Assembly: GCA_003313425.1 (NCBI GenBank)
Contig: NHZP01000077.1
Coordinates: 62,001-126,000 of the forward strand
Source of the DNA: Pseudopyrenochaeta lycopersici
Lineage: Eukaryota; Ascomycota; Dothideomycetes; Pleosporales; Pseudopyrenochaetaceae
Length of the DNA stretch: 64,000 nucleotides
Direction: 5' to 3'
The notes under the pieces are model-generated. The model had not been told where the DNA came from. It was given only the letters and a program-made list of their open reading frames with translations, and did not search any database. This document shows, one piece after another, positions 23,962 through 35,891 of the stretch. The position numbers and the translations under genes were made by a program. Position 1 is the stretch's first letter; each line of letters opens with the position of its first letter.

Positions 23962-25440
23962 TAGCTTGATAGCGTAATAGTAATCGCAGTAATCGTATGT
24001 GCAGCAGAGATATAATAGTAGCCTGTGTTTTGGGTTTCTCCAGTCGTAGTTATACTGAAGGAGTTTCCGTCCCTTCTCCGCCTAGGCTAAAGCTTTTTAT
24101 TTAATTTGTTACTTAGCTTGCTTAGTAGAGAATCCAAAACACTCAATATCCTCTATTACGCATTCCTAACACATATCATTCTAATTTAAGGGTTTGCATT
24201 TTATCTTCCGGTCCTAGCATCGTACGCACACGTATTTTCTGCTGTGTATTTTCTATAGTGCTAGTATACCCTATGTTCTCCGTGTTTTATTGTCCAGTGC
24301 CTGTGCTTCCTTAATGCTTTCTGTAGGTAGTAGTTGGTCCTAGTTAACTAGGGTCCCTAGATGTAGTTCTGCTAGAGCCTTATTATTCCAGTTAATCTCC
24401 TAAGTATTTGAGGGAACCTATCTATAGGTTCCTATGATCTGGTCGTCATCCCACTGTAGTAGTAATAAGGGTCTAGTGCTATAGTCAGGTGTAGTAACTA
24501 CCTCCTAGTCTCCAAATTAGGTGTTATTAAAGTTTTTAATTATGTTAACTTTAAGTCAGGTAACTTTATTCTTTTGCCTACAAGTTTTTACGAAGTGTCC
24601 CTTCTTTCCGTAATTATAGTAATTACCTTTTGTCTTCTCTGCATCTGTCTTCTAGTTTCCTACCTTCCCATTCCCTTACTTCTTATTAACGTTATCTAGA
24701 TGTATTAGTTCTAGTTTATTAGAAGTGTAGTAGCTAGCAGTGCGAGTGTTCCTTAGGTGGCGAACATAGCTTTTCTGTTTACCTGTGTAGTTTATTCTTC
24801 CTTTTCTGTAGCTCTGTAGTTCCTAGTTTAGTTTATATAGGTTATTATTAATCCTTATGTAGTTATTAATTAGGTCGTTTAGGTCTTTAATAACAAATCC
24901 TGTTCTTATAAGTTCCTCCCTAACCCGTAGTTTCAGGCCCTGCCAGAATATTCTCTTAAAAGCTTTGTTATCCCACCTAATAATTGTAGAGTATTATTTA
25001 AACCTATTAGCGTAGTCAGCGACAGAGGTATGTTGTTTTAGTTCCTGTATGTGTTGTTCTACTACGACCTTCTTAGTCTGCATCCTAAAGATCTGCTGGA
25101 TATGTTTTTTAAACTTATCCTAATCTTCAAACATTTCTGTGTTCTCCGCATCTACAATACCTTAGTCTATGTATTGTTCCAGTTGTAGTGTGACTTACTC
25201 CAGGGCCTCACCTGTAAGGTAAGTTATCGCGATAGGTGCTTTGTTACTTTCGTTAATATCCTTGTAGAGGTGAAAGTAAAGGTCAAGTTGGAGCAACTAT
25301 CCTTTAAGGTGTCGTCAGTTACTACTAAACATAGTAGGTTTGCTAATTAGACGTCCTTTAGTAGACACGGTTAAAGAATTAGGGGTAGCTACGTATTCGC
25401 TGGGGCTGCTTATCTTAAGGGTAATTAAAATATTAAAGAT
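23962..25440 (-). pseudogene. gag: Gypsy Gag relic with CCHC knuckle and Zn2Cys6-like cluster
   Basis: The capsid-like part reads LLQLDLYFHLYKDINESNKA (about 25285-25230) and ends near LRVREELIRTG (about 24910). A CCHC knuckle follows (YNYGKKGHFVKTC, about 24580-24620) with its first two cysteines turned to tyrosine. In the same frame, some 105 codons on, comes CVRC*DRKIKC, eight residues, then C*EC and a final C (24140-24225). The spacing C-x2-C-x6-C-x8-C-x2-C-x6-C is exactly that of fungal Zn(II)2Cys6 DNA-binding clusters, including the RKIKC core. This is a structural Gag of an LTR retrotransposon; the extra cluster is unusual. Several RIP stops show it is dead. The exact start is unclear because no convincing ATG precedes the capsid part. 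Confidence 0.75.
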
Positions 25441-25502
25441 CTAATTAAGTGGTTATAATATAAAGCGACTAGTGTTAATTAGTTAATATCTTTAGAGTAT
25501 TC

Positions 25503-25825
25503 TGTAGATGTGCAGGCCAGGTCGAAGGTAGAAGTATTAGATAGTAGTATACTCGTGGATTATCTTAAGTTGATTACAATGTGCCGTAGGGCCACATTAT
25601 GCGAGTCTATATACGTAATTGTCTTATGGGATTCCTATAAGGCCCCCTCTGGGATTTCTAGGTTTGTCTCCGTCCTATGGGACATAGTCCGTCTTGGCGT
25701 GGGTTTCCTGGGATCACGTGATCCTGGCGTTATTGGTTGGTTCAGAGGCTCGGTCTCCTCGCTGGCCGTCCGTGCCTCTTCTCTTATCCTCATAACCGCC
25801 GTCTTCCCACTTCCTGTTCGTAACA
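25503..25825 (-). repeat. Probable 5' LTR of the gag element
   Basis: Read on the minus strand it starts TGTTACGAACAGGAAG and ends CACATCTACA, with TGT...ACA termini, 323 bp. Composition is largely un-RIPed. The second LTR is not in the window, so the right boundary is supported only by the abrupt switch to reverse-transcriptase sequence. Confidence 0.5.
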
Positions 25826-25849
25826 GATACTGCGTTTATTTTAATTAAC

Positions 25850-28800
25850 CTAAGTATTATCTAATAACTCTTATCCTTCTTTTTAACTAGAAACTATAAG
25901 TTTCTATACTAACTAGCGTATCTTTCTAGTACCCCTCTATTAAGTCTATTATTAAATATTATAACTACTTCTTCCTTAATAGCTTACGCTATTAGGAATG
26001 ATTTTTCTTGCTAAGCTTTATATTTAATAGTCTGTATCTTATATAGAGGACATACATCCTTAATAATTCGTCCTGTCTTAGAGAAAGTAAAAGCGATCGC
26101 GCCTTCTCTATTTATTAATATTTTAATAAATAACTAAACTTCTAATTTTATTAACTTAGATCTAAACTTTTATAAGGCTAGCCTTTCTAGTGTTAATCTT
26201 ATACCTTATAAGAATACTACATGTCTATACTTAAAAAGGTAATTAAAAGGTCTAATATTAGGAGGTCTTAGACTTTTTCTTAAGAGTTACAGTTTAACAG
26301 CATGTCGCTTCTAATCCTTACGCCTAAACTCCTTAATATCTAATGCCGCAGGAATATCTATAGGTCGTACCTTATTAGCTACCCTCTTATACAGGGTATT
26401 AACCTAACTATCTGTACACTTCCTTCTCTTTTCCTATTACGCCTGATAGTTAAGTTTACATATAACTAAAAAAGACTCTAATTCTTGCACCGCTAAAGGA
26501 TCCTTAGAGGCTCTAACTCTATAGCTTATTACTTGCTTTACTTATTCTTTAAATTACTGCTTATTATTAGTTATAAAAATAGGTGAAAATTTACTAAATC
26601 TAACAGAAGCTTTTACAAACTTAGCCTCCTAAATATACTTAACCTAAGTATAAGATAAATAAGATTCTAAACTAAAACATTATCCTAGGTATCTTCTACT
26701 TAAATCTAGACACTCCTCCCTAGAAAGGGTGTCTGCTACGTGTTTTCCTTATCTTTAGGAGTTAGTATATAGTTTCTTAGATATAGCGGAGCAGGATTAG
26801 AGGCTATAAAGACAGCGTTTCTATCTCTATTTTTAGAAATAATCCTGCACGTAATCCTTCTATATATATTATACTAAATTAATAACTTTACTAAAGCGCA
26901 CTAAGGTCTACCTAAAATCGCTAATCTTATTAGGTTTTAAACGATCCTAAAGTAACTAATAACAGTCACCTCCCCTACTTTAACTAGGACACTCTACGCA
27001 GTTCCTATAAAAGGATTAGTGCTTCTATTCACAGTAACTACTCTATCTTAATGCGACCTACCTTACTTATAGTCTTTATATGTAAGCTTTAATACCTTAG
27101 CTGCACTGTATCTTAAAAGATTTATCTGTGCGCTAGTATTAATAAGACACTTTACTGCATACCTATTAAACGAGGCCTAGTAGGTTAGAAGGTCACACTA
27201 CACGTAAGCTATGCCTATCTTCTTTTGAATTATTATAGCTTCTTATTTAGTAGGATTAACTAAAGCTTTATACTAAGTATTATATGTTCCTAGGGCCTTA
27301 TGCCTAGTTTAGGCATTAAAAGTCCTAAATTATATTAAGTTAAGCCCTAAATTCAGTCCTTTTTTAAGACTAACAGTCTCTTCTTAATTTAATTTAACCT
27401 TTTCTTTATTAGAAAAATGCCTCTAAATATCCCTAATAACTTAGGCGGACGCGGGGTTGTGCGGGGTAAGGCACTGCGGTGTTAGCTAATTAAGTTTCAG
27501 CAGGTCTCGCTTAGCTGACCTGGCGATTGCTGATTAGCTGGCCGGCCTAATACTTAATTCTACAGCGTTTACGCTAGCTGACGACGCGGCAGGCTTATTA
27601 ATTACTTTTAATATATTTCTAACTTATTTTTAAAGCTAATATTAGCTTATAAGGTCCCTAAAAGTTACACTACGTACCTCCTAACGCAGTATAGTAGTGG
27701 CGATACAGTTTAGATGCAGGCCTAGTAAATAACAGAGCTCTGTGTTAGTAAGGCCGTTATTCTAGTTCTTCTTTTTCTTATTCTAACTAATAAATTTAGG
27801 CTTAGCTTTTAAATCTTAAAAGCTTTTATTATTGTCTAGAGGCTGTATAAGAGAGAATGGCTTATTATAGGCTTAGCTAGCGAATAGAATTAGCTCTACT
27901 CGCTTAAATTCCTTAATATCTATTAGTTTAAATACAGTGTTGCCCCTTATAGTAGGCATATAATAGTCCTTAACTGTAACTCGCTTTAGTTGCTTAGAAT
28001 AAGGAGGTTTAGTAGGAGCTTACTTCTGCACTTTACTCTGCCTAACTTTCTTAAGAACTAGATCTTTCCTAATATTCTAACGCGTTTAAGAGCGTGTTGC
28101 TGTATAAGTTAAGCTAGCATTTACTGCTCCTTCCTTAAAAGCACTAAGAATAATATCCTAAGATGTGACCTTATTAAGGGCAAAACACGCCTTAGTTAAG
28201 CCTCTTAGTAATATCCTAACGTTCTAAAAGTTTAGAAGATTCTTAGCTGGGCTTATAGCTGCCCTGCTATATCTATCTTCTGCAATTGTATTTATATTAG
28301 GACTAACTACCTTCTGTTACTACGCAGCTAGTAGTCTAAGCTTTTAATATTAAGCAGGCCTTAAGTCTACTCTATTAAACTTCTCTAGATATACTACTAA
28401 CGCTAGCTAATCTAGAATATTATTAGTAACTCTGTAATACTCCTAAATTTTCTGTTTTAACTAATAGAGCTGCAGTATTTAGGGTGCTGTTCCTTAGATT
28501 TGCCCTAACCTCTTATGCGAAGGACTAAAATAGTAAGTCTTATATCTAACTTCCTTATTCTACTTAAAGCTAATCTAGCTAAGATGTAAAAGCAGCTAAT
28601 ATAGCTTACATTCTCTAGCAATATAACTAGGAAGGTTGCACATATTATAAGTGTTTTAATATTCACAGCCTTAGATAGTAATCGCGCCTTACTAAGGATT
28701 TAAGCTGCGAGGAGCCGTCGTCACGTAAGAGCTATTATTCCTTTCTAATAGTGGCTGCTTAGCATCATCTCTTAAGACGACTCGGCCGATGAAGTACGCG

Positions 28801-29800
28801 TACGTAGCTGGGTTCCTTAGAATCTGACCCAGTTTAGGATGAACTATTATCTTGTTAACCTTAGCTAGGCTAATCTTCTAGTTACTAAGGGCTAAAATAA
28901 GGTCTTAAACCTCTAGATCTATACTAGGTAGAAGAGTAGGCCTAGCTTCCTCTTAAACCTTACTTTTCTTATACTTATTAACTGCATCTTTCAGCTACTT
29001 AGCTATTAATATTTTCTTTTCTTAATCTAGGATCTAGTAGGCAAGCTTAGCCTCTCTTTCTGCATGGCCAAGGGATATCTGTTTTATCCCCTCTCTCTAG
29101 CAGTACACGCGCTTAAGATACGTGTAAATTTTCTTAATATTAAAACTCTCTAGCTTATCTAGAATCAGCCCTTTATATATGTAGATAAAGATTATGTCTT
29201 AGTCTTCTCTTAGAAGGCCTCTGGCGAAAAAGAAGCCAGCCTCTGTCTTATGCAGCTAGCCTGTCTTAATACAAGCGTTACTATACACCGCGAAGTTAGT
29301 TAAATACTCAGATAGCCCTAAGAATTTTCTTAACGTCTTAGAAACATAGGTCTCTAGGAACGCTCGCGTTCCTATGCGTTAAGCTACATCTTAATCGTGC
29401 TAATACTCTTTTATTACTTCTTAAAGCTTCTTCTAGTCTAGTACCCTATATAGCCTTATTTTCTTAATAAAGCTTCTATATATAGTGTTACAGAAGTCTA
29501 GAAGGATTCTTATCTTTTAATAGTTATTATAGCTACTATTGTCTGCCTGGCGATTAAAGTTATCTAGGAACTTAGTAACGTCTTTTCCTGTAAATAGAAA
29601 GTCTTTCCTCGCTAGCCTTATAGGCACGAGTACTTTGCTAGTATCCATAGTGTGTTTCTCAATAACCTCAATAGCAGGCGTAAGATCTGATCTGAATAAC
29701 AGCGAATCTGGTGTCGAGTCAGCCATGAGGATAGCTAAAGGCTGAATCCTGAATAGGCTACTGCAGCCCTTTAGTATAACTGAATAAGGAGACTGCAACT
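25850..29800 (-). pseudogene. gag-pol: Gypsy gag-pol relic, 5' two thirds (Gypsy-3)
   Basis: Minus-strand reading. Gag begins at ATG 29798 or 29726 (MADSTPDSLL); MDTSKVLVPIRLARKDF follows, and a nucleic-acid-binding knuckle with its first cysteine lost lies near 28615-28660 (NMCNLPSYIAREC). After a long connecting region the reverse transcriptase starts near 26100: REGAIAFTFSKTGRIIKDVC, then RGVLERYAS*YRNL*FLVKK. It breaks off at about 25850 where the neighbouring element starts. RNase H and integrase are missing. RIP damage is heavy in pol and light in the first 300 bp of gag. Assignment rests on the RT blocks and the knuckle; the region between them is read only through stops. Confidence 0.65.
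27440..27600. other. GC-rich patch inside Gypsy-3 relic
   Basis: About 160 bp with many CpG and intact CTG/CCA-type sites in otherwise AT-rich RIPed sequence. It may be a small later insertion or a stretch spared by RIP. No inverted repeats at its edges that I can see. Confidence 0.3.
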
Positions 29801-29829
29801 ACTAGGCAGTTCCTTACTAACGCTGATAA

Positions 29830-30715
29830 TTAACTAAAATCTGATACTGTACTACTTCTAAATTATTTCTTAATCGTTTATAGCTGTTCTCGTTTCTATT
29901 TTCTGTTATCTTATTCTTATTCTTGTTATTGTCCTGCTACTACTAAGTTAGCTTCTGCTTATTATATAGGAAGTCTTAATTTGTTATAGTAAGATAACAA
30001 GGATACAGCCTCAACAGAGCTGGTCCCTGTCAACTCTTGGCTCTAAAAATGTAGAGGGGGTGGCCGCAACAGCGCCATCCCTCTCTAAGGTTCCGAAGGC
30101 TGGCCGCAACAGCGCCATCCCTCTCAAAGGTTTGTCAGGGTCAAACAGACACCCAGCTCTTTCTAGGTAATCCTATGATCTCTGTATCGCAATGTAGCGC
30201 TCTTATATTTGTGTTTTCGACGTTGACAGTTCAATGCCATGTAGGCTTTTTCTGCTCTCATTAGCTGTAGCCTAACCAGAACAGACCGTTGTGCCCCTTA
30301 GGCTTCGCTATTATTTGTGGAGTTAACAAGGTGGTTCGGCACAATCCCGCAGTTCTGGTGATGTGAATGAGAGGTAACGATGGAATCTAAACGTGCGTGA
30401 ATAACAGGAGCAGCTCTGCCTGTGCAGTCTGCCAGAAACGAAGGTAAGTATGGAGCCTGATTAAAAGTAATAAACAAAATGGTCTGAAATCTCATGAATT
30501 AACGTAGCTAATGCACTAGCTACTTTGCAAAATCTCAGTTTTTGAAGTGAATTCTCGTGGAGTGTGGTGCATGAGGTTTTGGTGCATAATGTTGAGATCT
30601 CTCGCATCTCCAAGTTTTATCACTAAATTTCGCTGACAAAGGAAACCCATCATCACCTGATTGCCCAGGTACCCTGTGCAACGGCACACTAACAGTGCTC
30701 TTTAGACTAGCTACC
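29830..30715. other. Un-RIPed island without a recognisable gene
   Basis: From about 30000 base composition is balanced and CAG, CTG, TGG and CCA are common again. It contains a two-copy tandem repeat (GGCCGCAACAGCGCCATCCC at about 30064 and 30101). A short minus ORF (30298-30495) has no features I recognise. RIP-type sequence resumes at about 30700. Best explained as single-copy host DNA or a recent insertion. Confidence 0.5.
30064..30140. repeat. Two-copy direct repeat
   Basis: Two copies about 37 bp apart of a ~28-bp unit with core GCAACAGCGCCATCCCTCTC in the un-RIPed island. Confidence 0.7.
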
Positions 30716-33275
30716 TATTCTTAGATTAAGAGCTTTAGTCTGCAGCATATCTTCTTTAGGTAGACAGAGACTGTTGCTTAGATATAGACTGACAGCTTAT
30801 CTAACCTTACATCTTTATCTTTATAGTTTATTACTGCAACTTTATATAAGTTAAGTCGCGTCTTATAGTAATTAATATTAGTTTTAAAAGCAGTTTATCC
30901 GCTATTTATTAAATTAGATAGGTTCGCTAGAGGTTAGTCTCTAATCGCCGCTCGTTTCTTATATATTTTAATGTTTAGCTCAGTTAGAGGGGTCGGCTCT
31001 GTCTTTAGTGCAGCATCGCTCAAAGAGTTAACAAGGTGTTAGACCTTAAGAGATAGGTATCTAGTCTCCAGCTGCTCGTACTAAGGCTTCTAAGTCATAT
31101 AATCTGTTAGGATAATATCAAAATCGCAGTTTATTGCTTACGCCATTACTCTAGCGCAAGGTTAAGGCAGTAAAACTCTTAATTATCAGATTTAAGGACT
31201 ATTTAGCTTTATCTTTAATAAATTTTAATAATAAACGTAGTTAATCTATTCTATGTTCTCTATTTTCTCCTTTTATAAAGAGTGTGTGCCAAGTGGTTAC
31301 ACCCGAGCTTTGTACTACAATACAGTATCGCGTACCCTCGCTTGTATCTGACAAGTTAATTACTAGATTATAGTATCTTAACTATAGTAGTCTTAGTATA
31401 ATATTATAGGCGGCCGTCCTAAAGACGTCTAGTCTTACCTAGTGTGTTTTAGAGGCTAGGCTAAGGCTAGTAGTAACCTTATAGGTTACTATTCCTCCTA
31501 ATTTTCTGTTTACTACTATTATCTAGTAGAGTGTTTTCTTTAAGATAGGTTATAGCCCTGCTTTTAATATAGCTGCCTTAGAGATATAGTTTACTTATAA
31601 TCTAGAATTTATTAGTACTCTTAGCTCCTTTCCTTAGAGTTTTATTCTAAGTTAGAAGAGACTCTCTTCTTTTTATTAGATAGCCTAGTATTATTTTCTA
31701 GTACCATTTAGTTATAGATAAATCCCTTATCTAGTTCTAGCCTTCTTACTATAGGAAGGTTTAGTTTTTAGTTTCTATCTAAAAAAGAATTTTCTTTAAA
31801 ACTATTTACTTCCTTTTCTAGCTTATAGCGCTTATATCCTAGATTTATATAGGTCTACTATAATTTATTAGTATATTACTTATTTATAATAATGTTTTAG
31901 TTTACTATTCTAGGAAGTAATTCGTTGTTTATTTATCCTATAAGTAGTTAATATAATTATCCTATTAATAGTTATACTATTACTATTTACACACTCCCTT
32001 TGGTATTAGGAAGTGTCCTTCTTATAACTTAATAACGTAATAGTAATTATAGTAATTATATATACAGTAGAGGTATAATAGTAGCCTATATTTTAGGTTC
32101 CTCTAGTTATAGTTATATTAGAAGAGTTTTCGTCTTTTCTCTACTTAGGCTAAGGCTTTTTATTTAATTTACTGTTTAGTTTACTCTGTAGAGAATCTAA
32201 TATACTTAATATTCTCTATTACGTATTTCTAATATATATTATTCTAGTTTAAGGGTTTATACTTTATTTTTTAGTCCTAGTATTATATGTATAGGTATTT
32301 CTTACTATATATTTTCTATAGTGCTAGTATACCCTATGTTCTCTATATTGTGTTATCTAGTGCCTATACTTCCTTAATACTCTCTATAGGTAGTAGCTAG
32401 TCCTAGTTAACTAGGGTTCCTAGATATGCTTCTACTAGAGCCTTATTATTCTAGTTAATCTCCTAAGTATTTAGAGGAACTTATCTGTAGGTTTCTATAA
32501 TCTAGTTATTATCCTACTGTAGTAGTAATAAGGGTCTAGTGCTATAGTTAGGTGTAGTAACTACCTCCTAGTCTCTAAATTAGGTGTTATTAAAGTTTTT
32601 AATTATATTAACTTTAAGTTAGGTAACTTTATTCTTTTACCTATAATTCTTTACGAAGTGTCCTTTCTTCTTATAATTATAGTAATTTCCTTTTAACTTC
32701 TCTACGTCTATCTTCTAGTTTCCTATCTTTCTGTTCCTTTACTTCTTATTAATATTATCTAGATATATTAGTTTTAGTTTATTAGAAGTGTAGTAACTAG
32801 TAGTGTAAGTGGTTTTTGGGGTAGTAAATATAGCCTTTTTATTTACTTATGTAGTTTATTCTTTCTTTTTTATAGCTCTATAGTTCTTAGTTTAATTTAT
32901 ATAAGTTATTATTAATTCTTATATAGTTATTAATTAGGTTACTAAGGTCTTTTATAACGCATCTTATTCTTATAAGTTCTTCTCTAACTTATAGTTTTAG
33001 GCCTTATTAGAATATTTATTTAAGAGCCTTATTATCCTATCTAATAATTATAGAATACTACTTAAACCTATTAGTATAGTTAGTAATAGAGGTATACTAT
33101 TTAAGTTTCTGTATGTGTTATTCTGCTGCGACTTTCTTAGTCTATATTCTAAAGATTTACTAGATATACTTTTTAAACTTATCTTAATCTTTAAATATTT
33201 CTATATTATCTACGTTAATAACTTCCTAGTCTATATATTATTCTAGTTATAGTGTAACCTAGTCTAGTGCCTTAC
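30716..33275 (-). pseudogene. gag-pro: Gypsy gag-protease relic, copy 2 of the Zn2Cys6 Gag element
   Basis: The part 31995-33275 is a RIP-mutated relative of 23945-25235, aligning base for base apart from C/T and G/A differences. All six cysteines of the Zn2Cys6-like cluster have become tyrosine (TGC/TGT to TAC/TAT, about 32190-32280). This copy runs on into a retropepsin: LINSRL*VNYISKAAILKAG (31560-31620 region; the catalytic Asp is now Asn) and a later NIILRLL*LRYYN block, and then TSEGTRYCIVVQSSGVTTWH. The 5' end is cut by the Gypsy-1 LTR at 33276, and the 3' end fades at the un-RIPed island. It supplies the pol start missing from copy 1. Confidence 0.7.
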
Positions 33276-33525
33276 TGTTATAGGCGAAGAGGCCTAACTA
33301 ACGAGTGTGCATTTGTCCTATACTACAGAAGGAGAAAGATAGAGAAGAGGTTACAGGTATCCTTAGAGGATATATATATATATTCGTACAAGCAAAGAGG
33401 AATATGCTCCTCTAGCTGCTAACTTATATAAGCTAATAAGAAAAAAGGGTAGAGGAGATTAAGGAGTTCTTTCCCTGTGCGATAGTAGCGAAGCCTCTCC
33501 TACTTAAAGGGCGCAGCCTATTATA
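33276..33525 (-). repeat. Gypsy-1 LTR (3' LTR), 250 bp
   Basis: On the plus strand it runs from TGTTATAGGC to GCCTATTATA. It aligns without length change to 49376-49625; differences are almost all C/T or G/A. Contains a TATATATATATA box. Confidence 0.85.
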
Positions 33526-33719
33526 ATACCCTCCTCCTCCTTAAATAACTATATTACTTCTTTGTACGTAGTTTAACCTTAACCTTATACTTATATAGGT
33601 AGCGTTATATTATTATGCTACAAAAGTAGAGATATTACGTGTACTTTTTCTTGTTCGTTTATAAGTAATTTTCCTCCTTTACCTGTTATTATTACCTAAT
33701 AACGTAAAGTAGAGGAGAG
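33526..33719. other. Gypsy-1 sequence between 3' LTR and the TIR element
   Basis: AT-rich RIPed sequence continuous in type with that at 41492-41614. Together they form the upstream region of the opposite-strand ORF, split by the TIR element. No gene seen. Confidence 0.4.
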
Positions 33720-33721
33720 TA

Positions 33722-33865
33722 CGGTGGACTATTACGCCACGAAGGTCGGAAACCAAAATCCGAAAACCAAAACCTCGAACCTGAACAATAATAACTATTT
33801 ACTCGCCCTTGCGCTCTACAACAGGGTATAAATAATAAAGTAATAGACTGTAATAGTTTTTATTT
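33722..33865 (+). repeat. Left TIR of the 7.8-kb element
   Basis: About 144 bp, matching the complement of 41346-41489 with only a few transitions. Contains ACCAAAA sub-repeats (AAACCAAAATCC, AAACCAAAACC). Confidence 0.9.
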
Positions 33866-34029
33866 ATAAATTAAATTTATTAATAAATAGTATTATTATA
33901 TAAACCTTTGTCACGTGTCGCACACTTAGGGATAAATTTACCCCACCCTCAGTTCTCTACTCTGTTCTATTACAGACTATTACCAGCGTCTACAAGCTAC
34001 ATGCAAGACTATTATTAATTATTACTAGC

Positions 34030-35777
34030 ATGCCTTAGCATAGTAAAGTAACTAAGTAAAGACTTTATATATAACACTAATTAAGCCTAGGGAAAGGAGG
34101 CAGGCCTCGTACAAACCTTGCCCTCTACGAGAAAGAATTAAAGGCGCTTTTTAAAGAAGGTCTTACATTCCGTTAGCTATTAGATTAGCTGTATAAGGAG
34201 TATTATATTAAGTATAGTATAACTACACTTAAGGATCGCTTTAAGAGATAGGAGGTTCAACGTCGCATTACGCCTAACGTAGAGTAACTCCTTAAGAACC
34301 GGATTATCGTGCTGTTTTATTAGCTTAATCTAGACGACTCTAAGATACTTTAGATACTCTATACTAAGGGCTATACTAGTCTTACAAAGGTAACTATTAT
34401 AAGACTTCGGCTATTACTAGGACTAAAACGTCGTATCCGTAATAAGGATGACTAAGAGGTTGCTAATATACTAGCCTATAGGCTTATTAAAGAGGAGCTA
34501 AAGAAGGGTATTATTAATAGCTATAGGAAGCAGATGCTATAAGTCTACTTTAAGTAATAGTATATGTTCTTTTCTCGCGATTGTCTTTTTAGAGCATACC
34601 GCTCTTTAAATCCAGAGGTAGTAGAGCGACGCCGTAATAATCAGCAACGAAGAAGAGGTGAATATATTGTGCCTGGCCTAAACTGGTGCTGGTCTATTGA
34701 TGGCTATGATAAACTAAAACCCTTTGGAATCTAAATCTATGGCTGTATTAACGCGTACTCTCGGTATATTATATAGGCATATATTAGAGTATCTACAGCA
34801 ACTGCGCTTAGCGTGCTCTATTAATACTTATATACTATAGGAGATATAAAGGTGTTTCCGCAGTATCTTCGCTCTAATTGTGGTAGTGAGACTGGGCAGA
34901 TCTTATACGCACATTATATGCTCTCAAAGTCAGGCTGACTAGATGTTACATAGGATAGGTGTTATATGTACGGTACAAGCACAGCAAACTAACGTATTAA
35001 ATCTTAGTGGCAACAGCTATTAAAGGGTCTGCTCTTTTAGTAGAGGGTAAGTAAAGCTCTAGGCTCTCTATTTAACGTAGCTTTGGACTATTACACTAAC
35101 TATTACAGGTGTACTTCTGAGACCTATAGACTACTAATTATTTCTCAAAGGACTGCCTCTCTAATATAGTAGTAATAGTTGCTATATATCTCCTAGTCCT
35201 ACGCCGTAAAATAAAGTCCTTCATCTTCTTATAGAATTGCCATTGTATACAGAAGCAGAAAAACTATCCTAATGTTATTACTAGAAAACCTAATATACTC
35301 TACATATGTCTACTAGTAGGGACAGTAGACTATAAGCAGACTCTACCCTAAGATAAGTACTAAAGAATCTGTTAAGAGGCACCAGCATAGGATATAGACG
35401 CTATCCTTCCCTTACCTACTTAGAGATAGTGTAACGTCCAGTTACAAGATATAGGCTTTAATCCTTATACTGAAGACCTAGGCGGCATATATAAACAGAA
35501 ACAGCCATTTAAGCGCTATTATTTAGAGCTGCGTCGTCACGCTGCTCTCTATATTAAAACAAGGCAAGTACCTATACTTTAACTTCTTAAGTCACCAACT
35601 GGTGGCTAGGATTTCCAGGTTAGTTTAAGTGCTATTATTTATAACAAGGTACTAACGCGATTACCTAGTTACTAGATATAGAAGGATGCGACTTTACAAC
35701 TAATAATGTAGAAGGTTAATACAAGGAGAATTAGGAAGGGGTTTGTGTGTCGGGTAATAGTCGGTAATAGTCGGTAA
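34030..35777 (+). pseudogene. Integrase-like (rve/DDE fold) transposase relic
   Basis: Starts at ATG 34030. The N-terminal third is basic and helical (KGGRPRTNLALYEKELKALF). The core reads GLNWCWSIDGYDKLKPFGI*I (first Asp, about 34675-34740), YLRSNCGSETGQI (second acidic position now Asn, about 34865-34905) and MYGTSTAN*RIKS*WQQLLK (expected Glu now Lys, about 34970-35030). The C-terminal domain is still visible as RYYLELRRHAALYIKT (about 35515-35570) and LLKSPTGG*DF. The order D-D-E with GTSTANQRIESWW-type motif is that of the fungal integrase-core-domain proteins (rve superfamily) often found in DNA elements. RIP removed two of three catalytic residues in this copy. Likely the element's transposase, inferred from position next to the left TIR. 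Stop at 35775-35777. Confidence 0.75.
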
Positions 35778-35891
35778 TAGTACTATTTCTAGCTTAGTCC
35801 CAGCCACAGTGTTAGCTCGCACACAACTATTTAAAGTCTATTTATCTATTAATTAGTCTATCTATAATATACTCTTATTACTCTTCTAAAT

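Larger units (their letters stand above)
23945..25825 (-). mobile_element. Truncated gypsy-type element (5' LTR plus gag), copy 1
   Basis: A minus-strand fragment consisting of a probable 5' LTR (25503-25825), leader and gag. No pol follows; homology to the second copy stops near 23945. It abuts the interrupted reverse-transcriptase relic that begins at 25850, so it probably inserted into that older element. Confidence 0.6.

Noticed and set aside
25510..25848. ORF of 112 codons on the plus strand
   Set aside because: It overlies a probable LTR on the other strand and has no domain features.
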